From JAGLQA01 sp023135565 (GTDB lineage Bacteria > Acidobacteriota > Aminicenantia > UBA2199): a DNA stretch of 26,369 nucleotides. Below are positions 5,439 through 14,043 of this stretch, piece after piece. Every line of letters starts with the position of its first letter. Within the stretch, counting starts at the first letter, position 1. The stretch covers positions 1 through 26,369 of the forward strand of contig DAOWCY010000094.1 in the NCBI GenBank assembly GCA_030639305.1, in the 5' to 3' direction. The notes beneath the pieces are model-generated. The model was not told where the DNA came from. It saw nothing but the letters and a program-made list of their open reading frames with translations, and did no database searches. A program made the translations under genes and the position numbers.

Positions 5439-7877
5439 ATGAAAAATATACGTATTCTTCTTATCGATGATGACGCTGTAGACCGCGAAACGGTGAGCCG
5501 ACATATCCGCAAAAAACGTCTCCCCTATGTTTTGCAGACAGCAGCAGCCAGGAGCGAAGCTGTAAAGTTACTGCAGGAAGACACTTTTGATTTAATCCTT
5601 TTGGATCACAATGTGGGAAGAGGGACAGGACTCGATATTTTGCCCCATGCGGGTGATGTCCCGGTGATATTTCTCACTGACAGCGGGGATGAGGAAATCG
5701 CCGTGAAGGCGATGCGGCAGGGAGCTTGCGATTACTTAGTTAAAGACCCGGAACGTAATTATATGAAGGTGCTCCCTTTTACCATCCAGAATGTGTTTGA
5801 ACGCATACAGGCGGAGAAAGCCCTGCGGGAGAGTGAAGAGAAATTCCGTCTCCTTTCCGAGCAGTCGGTATTGGGTATTCTTATCATCCAGGATGATTAC
5901 TTTAAATTTGCCAATCAAGCGGCTGCCGATATTTTCGAATACTCCATCGCTGAAATGTTAAAATTAAAAAAAGGTGAATGTTACTCCAAAATTATCCACC
6001 CAGACGATGAGGCTTTTATTAAAAAACAAGCTCGCATGAAGCAGCGTGGAAAAGAAGAGATAGTGGAGAATTTATCGTGGCAGGCGTTAACGAAGAGCGG
6101 CGGGACAAAGTTAGTGGAATCTTACGGCAGGAGTGTGATTTTTGGAGGGAAGCCGGCCGAACTGGTCACTATAAGCGATGTTTCCGAGCGTAGAAAAGCA
6201 GAAGAGAGGATGCAGGAGCAGCAGCGCACCCTGACTACTTTGATGGGCAACCTGCCGGGGATGGCATATCGCCGCCGTAATGATCAGGGTTGGACCATGG
6301 ATTTTGTCAGCGAAGGCAGCGCCGGTTTGGCCGGTTATGTGCCTTCTGCTTTGATCGGTAATCGCATCATATCGTATAACGACTTGATTCATTCCGAGGA
6401 CCGGGAACCGGCCCTGGAGCAGGTGCAGGCAGCGTTAGAGATAATGCGGCCTTATGTGCTTGAATACCGCATTCGCACTGCTGCCGGCGAAGAGAAATGG
6501 GTATGGGAAAAAGGGGTGGGGATTTTTACCCCGGAAGGGGAACTGCAAGCCCTGGAAGGATTCATTATCGACATTACCGAACGCAAGTGTGCCGAGGAAG
6601 AGTTAAAAAAACACCGTGACCATCTTGAAGAAATGGTGGCCCGGCGTACGGCGCAAATAGAGAAGACAAATGAAGAGCTTCAGCAGGAGATAGCGGAACG
6701 CAAGCAGGCGGAAGAAAAAATGCAGTTCGAGATGCAGCAGCGTAAGCAGGCAGAAGACCAACTCAAGGTGTTGGTAGATGATCTCGAACGGGCCAACAGG
6801 GATTTAAAAGACTTCGCTTATGTAGTATCCCACGACCTGAAGGCTCCGCTGCGGGGTATTAACTCCCTGGCCAATTGGATCGTGGAAGACTATGGTGAGC
6901 GATTGGGGCAGGAGGGGCGTGAATATTTAGATAAACTGCTTTCCAGGACCAAAAGGATGCAAAACTTTATCGACGGGATTTTGCAGTACTCCCGTGTAGG
7001 CAGGATCAAAACAGAGCCGCAAATATTTGACAGTGAGGCCGTTATGCGCGAGATTATCGAGGGGTTAGCGATATCGGGGAACATCAGCGTTAGAATCGAA
7101 GACAAACTGCCCACAGTGGTTTACGACAAGATTCTTTTTAACCGCGTATTCCGCAATCTTGTCGGCAATGCAGTCAAACACTTAGGCAAACCGGAAGGTG
7201 AAGTAACCATATCCTGCCGGCAGCAAGATGATGGGGAAACCTGGGAATTTTGTGTGCGGGATAACGGTGTCGGCATCGAGGCCAGGCATTTTGAAAGAAT
7301 CTTTAAGATGTTCCAGGGACTTAAACCGCAGTCCGAGGAAGAATCCACCGGCATCGGCCTGGCCCTGGTTAAGAAGATCGCTGAAAGGACCGGAGGCAAA
7401 GTGTGGGTAGAATCTATCGTAGGTGAAGGAAGCGCTTTCTTTTTCACCATACCCGGACAGCCTGAGATGGTAGAAAGTGCACCTAATTTAACGGTGCTTA
7501 TCGTAGACGACAACGTAGAATTTATTAATGTAGCCAGGGCAATGTTGGAACTCGAAGGGCACAACGTGCTCCTGGCAGCCAACAGGCAGGAAGCAGAGGG
7601 AATCCTCGATAATTATGAAAAAGAGATACAACTGATCTTAATGGATATCCATATTCCCGGTGAGGACCCTCTCGATCGCTATTTTGCTTTAAGGAAACGG
7701 CGCAGCGATTTGAAAATCATCGCCTGCACGGGCGTCGATTTTCCGCAAACCCTAAAAGAACTGGAAGAAGGCGGCTTAGATGGAATTTTGACAAAACCTT
7801 TTAAAATTAGCGAATTATATAGTATAATAGGAGATACTGCAAAACCTGTTAAACAAGACGGAGGTAAAAAATCATGA
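5439..7877 (+). CDS. Hybrid sensor histidine kinase: REC–PAS–PAS–HisKA–HATPase–REC
   Basis: A cytoplasmic protein of 812 residues with no membrane helix. The N-terminal receiver (4-120) has D9-D11 and phospho-acceptor D56 (LILLDHNVG), with K102. PAS1 is about 134-255 and PAS2 about 262-385, ending in the PAC-like GFIIDITERK. A long Glu/Gln/Lys coiled coil follows (385-455). HisKA has H465 in VVSHDLKAPLRG, the phytochrome-like subtype. The ATPase domain shows N573/N577, DNGVGI (608-613) and STGIGLAL (636-643). The C-terminal receiver (685-800) has D690-D691, acceptor D736 and K786. Receivers at both ends suggest a phosphorelay node receiving and passing phosphate. Its stop overlaps the Rcp1-type regulator by 4 bases (ATGA). 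ATG 5439 is the only sensible start; the ribosome binding site is weak. The signal sensed by the PAS domains is unknown. Confidence 0.95.
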   Translation: MKNIRILLIDDDAVDRETVSRHIRKKRLPYVLQTAAARSEAVKLLQEDTFDLILLDHNVGRGTGLDILPHAGDVPVIFLTDSGDEEIAVKAMRQGACDYLVKDPERNYMKVLPFTIQNVFERIQAEKALRESEEKFRLLSEQSVLGILIIQDDYFKFANQAAADIFEYSIAEMLKLKKGECYSKIIHPDDEAFIKKQARMKQRGKEEIVENLSWQALTKSGGTKLVESYGRSVIFGGKPAELVTISDVSERRKAEERMQEQQRTLTTLMGNLPGMAYRRRNDQGWTMDFVSEGSAGLAGYVPSALIGNRIISYNDLIHSEDREPALEQVQAALEIMRPYVLEYRIRTAAGEEKWVWEKGVGIFTPEGELQALEGFIIDITERKCAEEELKKHRDHLEEMVARRTAQIEKTNEELQQEIAERKQAEEKMQFEMQQRKQAEDQLKVLVDDLERANRDLKDFAYVVSHDLKAPLRGINSLANWIVEDYGERLGQEGREYLDKLLSRTKRMQNFIDGILQYSRVGRIKTEPQIFDSEAVMREIIEGLAISGNISVRIEDKLPTVVYDKILFNRVFRNLVGNAVKHLGKPEGEVTISCRQQDDGETWEFCVRDNGVGIEARHFERIFKMFQGLKPQSEEESTGIGLALVKKIAERTGGKVWVESIVGEGSAFFFTIPGQPEMVESAPNLTVLIVDDNVEFINVARAMLELEGHNVLLAANRQEAEGILDNYEKEIQLILMDIHIPGEDPLDRYFALRKRRSDLKIIACTGVDFPQTLKELEEGGLDGILTKPFKISELYSIIGDTAKPVKQDGGKKS

Positions 7878-8305
7878 GAATGGGTATGCCTATTCTACTT
7901 GTAGAAGATGATGAAGTAGACGTGGAAAATATTGTCCGCGCTTTTAAGAAGAATAAGATTGCGAACCCGCTATTTATTACCGGAAATGGGGAAGAGGCGT
8001 TACGTTTCCTCCTTCATGAAGGAGAATACCGGGACGCGGAAAAATACCCGCGGCCCGGTGTGATTATACTCGACCTGAATATGCCGGTGATGAACGGTAT
8101 CGAATTTCTTAAGATTGTGAAAGCTGAAGGGGATTTTAAAACTATACCTGTAGTAGTGCTCACCACCAGCCAGGAAGAAAATTTCCGGGTAGATAGTTTT
8201 AAACTCGGTGTAGCCGGGTATGTGATCAAACCCTTAGATTTCGGTAATTTCGTTAACGCCGTGAATACCATCGATCTCTATTGGACCCTGAGTGAGACAT
8301 GCTGA
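7874..8305 (+). CDS. Rcp1-type single-domain response regulator
   Basis: The protein has 143 residues, a single receiver with no output domain. Acidic pocket E11-D12-D13, phospho-acceptor D67 in VIILDLNMPVMNG, T97 (VLTTS) and K119 (YVIKPLDF) are all present. The insertion FLLHEGEYRDAEKYPRPG between helix 2 and strand 3, and the KPLDFGNFVNAV ending, are typical of Rcp1-like regulators that pair with phytochrome-type kinases. The start overlaps the upstream kinase stop (ATGA), which implies translational coupling and makes that SHDLKAPLR-type kinase its likely partner. Output is probably by protein contact. The sequence is complete with all catalytic residues. Confidence 0.95.
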   Translation: MRMGMPILLVEDDEVDVENIVRAFKKNKIANPLFITGNGEEALRFLLHEGEYRDAEKYPRPGVIILDLNMPVMNGIEFLKIVKAEGDFKTIPVVVLTTSQEENFRVDSFKLGVAGYVIKPLDFGNFVNAVNTIDLYWTLSETC

Positions 8306-8318
8306 GGAGAAATATATT

Positions 8319-10361
8319 ATGACGCGAAATAAAGAGAGCAGCAGGGAAGAACTACTCAGCCGGTTGAAAGAGCTGCAGCAGCAAGTGTCGAAACTCGAAA
8401 CAGTTGAAACGAAATATAAAGAAAAAAAAGATTCGCTGCAAGAAAACGAAAGAAAATTGAAACAGTTTTTAGATGCCATGCCCTATGGAGTATTTATCGT
8501 GGATAAGGAAGGGAAACCCAATTTTTCCAACCAGGCAGCCAGGGAGATTCTCGGTGAAGAATATTTCTCATACACTTCCTATGAAAAATTGAAGGAATCG
8601 CACCGGTCCTTTTTCAGCGGCACCCACTTAGAGTACCCCATGCAGAAAATGCCTATTTTCCGGGCGTTGAAAGGCGACCGTTCCACTATCGACGATATAG
8701 AGGTCCATTTCGGAGATAAGGTTGTTCCCCTTGAAATTACCGGTGTTCCCGTGTATGGAAAAGATGGGGAGATCACGCACGGCATCAGTATATTCTTCGA
8801 CATATCTAAGCGCAAGCAGTCCAGGAAAGCCAGGAAGGCAAGCGATGATAAATATAAACGATTGATAGATAACCCCCTGGTCGGGATCTACATTGCACAA
8901 AAGCATATTATAAAATTTTGCAACCAGAGGTTTGCCGAGATTTTCGGTTATGAAAACAGCGATGAGCTTATCGGGAAACCGATGCGTGAATTAGTGACAA
9001 AGAGCAGTTGGAAGGTGATGGAGAAAGAGGTGAGACTCAGGGAGTCAGGGATAAGAGAAACAGCCAACTACGAATTCAGGGGGGTCGGAAAAGATAAGCA
9101 GACCTTCGATGTGGAAGTGTTGGGCAACCGTATCATCTATGGCGGCCAACCGGCCATCCAGGGGATATTATTGGACATCACCGAACGAAAGCTGGCTGAT
9201 TTAGAAAGGCAGCGGTTGGAAGACCAACTGCACCAGGTGCAGAAGATGGAGGCCATCGGAACGCTTGCCGGAGGGATTGCCCATGATTTCAATAACATCT
9301 TAAGCGCAATCATCGGCTATACTGAACTGGCGATTAGCGATGTACCCGAAAACATCGACATCAGGCACAAACTTAGCCAGGTATTGGCGGCGGCGGACCG
9401 GGCCAAAGAGATGGTTAAACAAATACTTGCTTTTAGCCGTAAAGGGGAGAAAGAACAGAGGCCCGTATTATTGAGTGAGATAGCTAATGAATCTTACAAT
9501 TTGCTGCGTTCTACCCTGCCCACCACCATCGAAATCCGCCCCGATGTGGGGCAGAGGCTAAACCCGGTAATGGCTAATCCCACCCAGATTCACCAGGTGA
9601 TAATGAACATCTGCACCAATGCGGCTCATGCCATGAGAGAAAAAGGGGGATTGCTCGAAATCGCTTTAAAAGAGATAAAACTGGACCCCGATTCCATCAA
9701 GAGTAAGGAATTGACCCCCGGCAGGTATCAACAATTGACCATTAGCGATACAGGGCATGGTATGACTCCCGAAACAATAAGCCGTATATTCGAACCTTAT
9801 TTTACCACCAAAGAGAAAGGTGAAGGAACCGGTATGGGACTGGCAGTGGTTCATGGAATCGTTAAGAACCATGGCGGGGAGCTTACCGTTTACTCTGAAC
9901 CCGGTAAAGGGACAACATTTCATATTTTTCTCCCTATTACGCATATTGAAAAAACCATCGGCATTGAAGAAATAGTGCCGATCCAGGGTGGAAAAGAGCG
10001 GGTTTTATTCGTGGATGATGAGAAGAACCTGGCTGAAATGGGGAAACAGATGCTCGAGACTTTAGGCTATAAAGTCGTCAGTAGAACCAGCAGCGTCGAA
10101 GCCCTGGAAGCTTTCCGTTCCGGTCCCGGAAAGTTCGACCTGATTATAACCGACCAGACCATGCCCAATATGACCGGTTTACGGTTATCCAGGGAAATAC
10201 GCGGCATAAGAGCCGATATGCCTATCATATTGTGCACCGGTTTCAGCGAAAGTGTAAATGAAGAAAATTTTCGTTCCTTAGGAATAAACGCTTTTGTTAT
10301 GAAACCCATCGTACGCAAAGATTTATCCAGGGTAATCAGGGAAGTGCTCGATAAGAAATAA
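8319..10361 (+). CDS. Hybrid sensor histidine kinase: coiled coil–PAS–PAS–HisKA–HATPase–REC
   Basis: The product is 680 residues from the ATG at 8319, chosen because GAGGAG (8304-8309) is well spaced. A GTG at 8292 would run back through the upstream stop. A cytoplasmic coiled coil (about 5-50) leads to PAS1 (about 50-165) and PAS2 (about 178-290, ending LLDITERK). HisKA has H322 in GGIAHDFNNILSAIIGYTEL. The ATPase domain has N430/N434, DTGHGM (477-482) and GTGMGLAV (503-510). The C-terminal receiver has D566-D567, acceptor D612 (LIITDQTMP) and K662. Kinases of the HDFNNIL subtype usually phosphorylate their own receiver. It is the third gene of the 5.4-10.4 kb operon, 13 bases after the Rcp1-like gene, and no terminator is evident after it. 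Confidence 0.95.
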   Translation: MTRNKESSREELLSRLKELQQQVSKLETVETKYKEKKDSLQENERKLKQFLDAMPYGVFIVDKEGKPNFSNQAAREILGEEYFSYTSYEKLKESHRSFFSGTHLEYPMQKMPIFRALKGDRSTIDDIEVHFGDKVVPLEITGVPVYGKDGEITHGISIFFDISKRKQSRKARKASDDKYKRLIDNPLVGIYIAQKHIIKFCNQRFAEIFGYENSDELIGKPMRELVTKSSWKVMEKEVRLRESGIRETANYEFRGVGKDKQTFDVEVLGNRIIYGGQPAIQGILLDITERKLADLERQRLEDQLHQVQKMEAIGTLAGGIAHDFNNILSAIIGYTELAISDVPENIDIRHKLSQVLAAADRAKEMVKQILAFSRKGEKEQRPVLLSEIANESYNLLRSTLPTTIEIRPDVGQRLNPVMANPTQIHQVIMNICTNAAHAMREKGGLLEIALKEIKLDPDSIKSKELTPGRYQQLTISDTGHGMTPETISRIFEPYFTTKEKGEGTGMGLAVVHGIVKNHGGELTVYSEPGKGTTFHIFLPITHIEKTIGIEEIVPIQGGKERVLFVDDEKNLAEMGKQMLETLGYKVVSRTSSVEALEAFRSGPGKFDLIITDQTMPNMTGLRLSREIRGIRADMPIILCTGFSESVNEENFRSLGINAFVMKPIVRKDLSRVIREVLDKK

Positions 10362-10416
10362 ATAGAGTTTTTTTAGTTCATGTTTTTTGTCCGGGATAAA
10401 AAAATTTTCTTATGTA

Positions 10417-10445
10417 TTGAAATTGTGGAGAATTTCAGCTAAAAT
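10417..10445 (+). promoter_or_regulatory. Sigma70-type promoter of the YfiR–kinase–receiver operon
   Basis: TTGAAA (10417-10422), an exact 17-base spacer and TAAAAT (10440-10445). The start would fall near 10452, leaving a leader of about 100 bases before the YfiR-like gene. This is the strongest reason to treat 10.5-13.8 kb as a transcription unit separate from the upstream kinases. Confidence 0.65.
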
Positions 10446-10451
10446 AGGAAT

Positions 10452-10544
10452 ATGAAAAGGATTAGATTAACTACAGCGTGGGAACTTACTTTGTGTAAGC
10501 AGGAGGGGAATATTCTAAAGGTGAAAACCGGGCGCCTATTTTGA
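10452..10544 (+). CDS. Possible 30-residue leader ORF
   Basis: ATG at 10452 opens a 30-codon frame (MKRIRLTTAWELTLC...GRLF) that ends 11 bases before the YfiR-like start and coincides with the predicted transcription start. It would be leaderless, since there is no usable ribosome binding site. It is basic and has no recognisable motif. It may be coincidence; it is listed because its position in the leader is suggestive. Confidence 0.2.
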   Translation: MKRIRLTTAWELTLCKQEGNILKVKTGRLF

Positions 10545-10555
10545 AGGAAAAAAGA

Positions 10556-11143
10556 ATGCGTATATTCCTGAAAAAAATCCTGGGTTGGGCTCTTATACCG
10601 GCAGTATTATCCTGTTCTTTTTACGGATTTGCGGAAAAACGGGAGGAAGCTGGAGAGTACGAATTAAAAGGCGCTTTCATGGTTAAATTTTTCCCTTTTA
10701 TTACCTGGCCTAAGAAAATCTTTTCCAATCCTAAAACGCCGATCGTAATCGGGATAATCGGCAAAGATTTCTTTGGCAGTAAATTTACAAAAATGATAGC
10801 AGATAAGAATAAATTGATAGATAAATGGAAGTTCGTTATCGAACGGTTCAAACAGAATGCGCCAATCACCGTTTTACAGGGATGTCACTTTTTATTCATC
10901 AGTTCTTCTATTGCCCGGAATGATATGAAGAAAATCATCGATAGTTTGAAAGACCACCCGGTGGCGACCTTTGGTGACGTAAAAGGGTTTTGCAGCCTGG
11001 GTGGGATAATCAACCTGGTTATCATTAAAGAAAAATTAAAATTTGAAATAAACAAAGGCGCTGCTGACCGGCTCGGTATCCGGTTTCATTCCCAACTGCT
11101 TAAATTAGCCATTAACTTAAGTGGAGAAAAATATGACAAATAA
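10556..11143 (+). CDS. YfiR-like (DUF4154) periplasmic protein
   Basis: The product has 195 residues from the ATG at 10556, with AAGGA about 8 bases upstream. A TTG at 10541 is possible but less likely. An N-terminal signal peptide runs to about residue 26 (YGFA/EK); VLSC at 17-20 also resembles a lipobox. The DUF4154 signature is complete: YELKGAFMVKFFPFITWP (35-52), VIGIIGKDFFG (64-74), QGCHFLFIS (108-116), GFCSLGGIINLVI (145-157) and FEINKGAADRLGIRFHSQLL (163-182), with C110 and C146. In Pseudomonas, YfiR is a periplasmic redox-sensitive repressor of the CHASE8 diguanylate cyclase YfiN. Here the next gene, overlapping by 11 bases, carries a CHASE8 domain on a histidine kinase instead. A repressor role on that kinase is therefore inferred. 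Confidence 0.92.
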   Translation: MRIFLKKILGWALIPAVLSCSFYGFAEKREEAGEYELKGAFMVKFFPFITWPKKIFSNPKTPIVIGIIGKDFFGSKFTKMIADKNKLIDKWKFVIERFKQNAPITVLQGCHFLFISSSIARNDMKKIIDSLKDHPVATFGDVKGFCSLGGIINLVIIKEKLKFEINKGAADRLGIRFHSQLLKLAINLSGEKYDK

Positions 11144-13457
11144 TCTACCGAACGGCGCACTATGGGATACGCGGGCCCTAATGGCGGTTCCCCCGGTCAG
11201 GCTATTCGGTAGATTGTCCATCAAAAAGAAATTGGTATTGATTATCATGCTGGTGAGTTCCACGACTATGATGCTGGCAGGCGGCGCTTTTATTGCTTAT
11301 CAATGGTTTGCTTTCCGGCAGCAGATGGTAGCCGATCTTTCCGCTCAAACCGAAATGTTAGTAGAAAACTGCACCGTAGCCCTGTCTTTCGACATGCCCA
11401 AGGATGCCAATGATGTGCTGGAATCGCTGCGAAAGAAATCATCCGTAGCCTTTGCCGGTATCCATCGGCCCGACGGCTCTCTCTTTGCGGAATATAAGCG
11501 CAAAGGATTTTCCGGTAAACCGCTGCCTGCCAGCCCCAAACAGCAGGATGGATACCGTTTCGAAGGCGCATGGTTGGTGATGTACAAGCAGGTTATTATT
11601 ACAGATGAAATTGTCGGCACTCTTTACTTGCAGTCCGACCTGAGTGAATTATACGGTTTGATCAGGCGAATTGCCATACCCTTAGCGCTGCTGATACTGC
11701 TGGCCTCGATTCCCGCATATATTTTATCCGCGAAACTGCAGCAGGTTATTTCCAGGCCCATCCTCCACCTGGCAAAAACTGCCAAAAAAATCTCGACAAA
11801 CGAAGATTATTCCGTCAGGGCTGTTAAGCACAGTGTAGATGAAATGGGGCTGCTCACCGATGCTTTTAACAATATGCTGTCCCAGGTAGAAAGAAGGGAT
11901 ATTGCCCTGCGGGAGAGTGAAGAGAAGTACAGGTCTCTTTATGATACTTCGAGAGACGCTATAATGATTTTAAATCCCGAAGGGAGAATTATTAGCGGCA
12001 ATCCGTCTACTATCGAACTTTTCGGTTTTAAAGACGAGAAAGAGTTTGTCTCCAACCTGCATAGAAATTTATCCCCGAAGTACCAACCCGGCGGCATCCT
12101 GTCTAAAGAGAAAGTCAAAGAGGTGATTACATTAACCTTAAAAAAAGGTTCTCATTTCTTTGAATGGAAGTATAAACGCATAGACGGTGAAGAATTCCAT
12201 GCCGAAGTTTTATTAAATAGGATGCGCTTACAGGATGAAGAAGTAATACATGCATCGATACGTAATATCACGGATAGGAAGCAGGATGAAGAGGAACTGC
12301 GCCGGCTGCGTAATCTACTCAGCAACATTATCAACTCCATGCCCTCTGTTTTGGTAGGAGTAGATATAGATGGCCGGGTAACCCATTGGAACCGGGAAGC
12401 AGAGAAAATAACCGGGGTAAATGCCGATGACGCCCGCGGCAACAGACTGGCCGATGTGTTTCCCCAATTGGCCGGGGAAATGGACAAAGTGGGGCAGGCC
12501 GTTCGTGACCGTGAACCACTAAAAGAAGAAAAAATTCCCAGCGAAGTGGACGGTGAAATCCGCTATTCCGATGTAACCGTATACCCGTTGATTTCCGACG
12601 GCATCGAAGGAGCGGTGATCCGGATGGATGACATCACTGAGCGGGTGCTAATAGAGGAAATGGTGATCCAATCCGAGAAGATGCTTTCTGTAGGTGGATT
12701 GGCTGCCGGCATGGCCCACGAGATAAACAACCCCCTGGCAGGCATCTTGCAGAATGTGCAGGTGATACGGAACCGCATCAGGGGTGGCATGGAGAAAAAT
12801 AGCCAGGTTGCCGAAGAGAGCGGCACAACTATAGAGATCATAGAAAACTATGTCAAGCAGCGGGGAATATTTACCATGATCGAGGCGGTCATGGAATCGG
12901 GCCGGCGCGCCTCTAAAATTGTGGACAACATGCTCAATTTCAGTCGAAAAAGCGATTCCAATTTCATTCCCGAGGACATGGCTGCGCTGCTTGACAAAAC
13001 CATTGAATTGGCTTCAAACGACTATGACTTGAAAAAGAAATATGACTTTCGCCAGATCGAAATCCACCGGGAGTTTGGTGCCGGGGTACCGAAAGTATAT
13101 TGTGATGCCGGAAAAATCCAGCAGGTGTTTCTCAATCTTTTGAAGAATGGCGCCCAGGCCATGGCTGAGAGAAAAGAGAAAAAAGAACCGCCCCGTTTTG
13201 TGCTGCGTATAATGCATGATGATGATGTGGTGCGCATGGAAATCGAAGATAATGGTCCCGGCGTGGATGAAGGTACGCGCAAACGTATCTTCGAACCTTT
13301 TTTTACCACCAAAGGGGTAGGGGTGGGAACCGGTCTCGGCCTCTCGGTTTCCTATTTTATTATCACAGAGAACCATAACGGCACTATGATTGTGGACTCC
13401 GCACCCGGCAAAGGGACCAATTTTATTATTCGTCTGCCCCTCGAAAGGAGTATATAA
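11133..13457 (+). CDS. Membrane histidine kinase: TM–CHASE8–TM–HAMP–PAS–PAS–HisKA–HATPase
   Basis: The product has 774 residues from the ATG at 11133, with GGAG 7-10 bases upstream. It overlaps the YfiR-like gene by 11 bases. TM1 is about 33-58. The periplasmic domain (60-170) matches CHASE8: LSAQTEMLVENCTVALSFD, DANDVLESLRKK and FAGIHRPDGSLFAEY. TM2 is about 180-200 and HAMP about 202-255. Two PAS domains follow (about 262-382 and 393-505). HisKA has H529 in AGMAHEINNPLAGIL. The ATPase domain has N668/N672, DNGPG (706-710) and GTGLGL (732-737). There is no receiver; the separate receiver gene overlaps the stop by one base. The domain that senses YfiR in YfiN is thus placed on a kinase. An insertion of about 40 residues (550-585) within HisKA is typical of HEINNPL-type kinases. 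Confidence 0.95.
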   Translation: MTNNLPNGALWDTRALMAVPPVRLFGRLSIKKKLVLIIMLVSSTTMMLAGGAFIAYQWFAFRQQMVADLSAQTEMLVENCTVALSFDMPKDANDVLESLRKKSSVAFAGIHRPDGSLFAEYKRKGFSGKPLPASPKQQDGYRFEGAWLVMYKQVIITDEIVGTLYLQSDLSELYGLIRRIAIPLALLILLASIPAYILSAKLQQVISRPILHLAKTAKKISTNEDYSVRAVKHSVDEMGLLTDAFNNMLSQVERRDIALRESEEKYRSLYDTSRDAIMILNPEGRIISGNPSTIELFGFKDEKEFVSNLHRNLSPKYQPGGILSKEKVKEVITLTLKKGSHFFEWKYKRIDGEEFHAEVLLNRMRLQDEEVIHASIRNITDRKQDEEELRRLRNLLSNIINSMPSVLVGVDIDGRVTHWNREAEKITGVNADDARGNRLADVFPQLAGEMDKVGQAVRDREPLKEEKIPSEVDGEIRYSDVTVYPLISDGIEGAVIRMDDITERVLIEEMVIQSEKMLSVGGLAAGMAHEINNPLAGILQNVQVIRNRIRGGMEKNSQVAEESGTTIEIIENYVKQRGIFTMIEAVMESGRRASKIVDNMLNFSRKSDSNFIPEDMAALLDKTIELASNDYDLKKKYDFRQIEIHREFGAGVPKVYCDAGKIQQVFLNLLKNGAQAMAERKEKKEPPRFVLRIMHDDDVVRMEIEDNGPGVDEGTRKRIFEPFFTTKGVGVGTGLGLSVSYFIITENHNGTMIVDSAPGKGTNFIIRLPLERSI

Positions 13458-13831
13458 TGATCCGGGTTTTAGTAATAGATGATGAAATCTCAGTTTGCCA
13501 GAGTTTAGTGGGTTTCCTGGAAGATTCCGATTTTGATGTTTCCTCGGCGTGCAGCGGTGAAGAGGCGCTGGATATTATAACCAGGGAATTTTTCGATGTG
13601 GCCATCGTTGATCTTCGTCTGCCCGGGATGAGCGGTGAAGCCCTGGTCCTCCAGGTTTATGAAAAAGTACCGGATTTGCGATTCCTGGTTCATACCGGTT
13701 CGGTAGATTACCGTCTTTCCGAGGAACTGAAAGGAATCGGTATAAGCCAGGATGATGTTTTTTTAAAGCCCATGGATGATCTAAACGTACTGGTTGCACG
13801 AATTCACAACGTAATACAAGAAAAAAAATAG
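13457..13831 (+). CDS. Stand-alone receiver response regulator
   Basis: The protein has 124 residues, a single receiver with no output domain. D8-D9, phospho-acceptor D52 (VAIVDLRLPGMSG), T80 and K104 (FLKPMD) are intact. The start ATG overlaps the kinase stop (TAATG), so it is translationally coupled and is the obvious phospho-acceptor of the CHASE8 kinase. The output partner is not in this operon. A hairpin terminator formed by a repeat copy follows at 13946. Identification is secure; the target is unknown. Confidence 0.95.
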   Translation: MIRVLVIDDEISVCQSLVGFLEDSDFDVSSACSGEEALDIITREFFDVAIVDLRLPGMSGEALVLQVYEKVPDLRFLVHTGSVDYRLSEELKGIGISQDDVFLKPMDDLNVLVARIHNVIQEKK

Positions 13832-13922
13832 CCCGGGAAAACCGGGACATTTAGATATGAAGAGAAAGCTTGTTTTTTTAGCAAACTGCCGGGTTTTGGA
13901 TCTCCCGGCCTTTGCTGTTTTT

Positions 13923-13958
13923 GCCGCAAAGCGGCTCAGAGGGCTCCCGCGCCGCGGG
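13923..13958 (-). repeat. Dispersed GC-hairpin repeat, copy 2
   Basis: Read on the minus strand: CCCGC-GGC-GCGGG, then AGCCCTCTGAGCC, then GCCGC-TTT-GCGGC. This has the same order and spacing as the 15.9 kb copy (CCCCGC-GGC-GCGGGG, AGCCAATAAGCTGC, TTCGCAG) and the 18.1 kb copy. On the + strand its second hairpin serves as a terminator. Confidence 0.65.
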
Positions 13959-13968
13959 TTTTGTTTTT
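13946..13968 (+). terminator. Rho-independent terminator of the YfiR–kinase–receiver operon
   Basis: CCCGC-GCC-GCGGG (13946-13958) is followed at once by TTTTGTTTTT. It lies about 115 bases after the receiver stop and is built from a copy of the dispersed repeat. A smaller stem, CCCGG-GAAAA-CCGGG (13832-13846), directly follows the receiver stop but lacks a T-tract. Confidence 0.7.
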
Positions 13969-14043
13969 GTTCGGAATCTTACCGGGTGCTCCGGGAAAAC
14001 AGGAAAAGAAAGGGTTATCAGGTAATGGCGGCAGCCTGTAAAA

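Noticed and set aside
7121..7582. 153-codon antisense frame in the first hybrid kinase
   Set aside because: It is a shadow of a conserved ATPase-domain coding region; the sense strand has all the family motifs.
7874..8305. Possible frameshift splitting one large kinase at the Rcp1-like gene
   Set aside because: The upstream kinase already ends with a complete receiver and this receiver is complete as well; the ATGA overlap is normal operon coupling.
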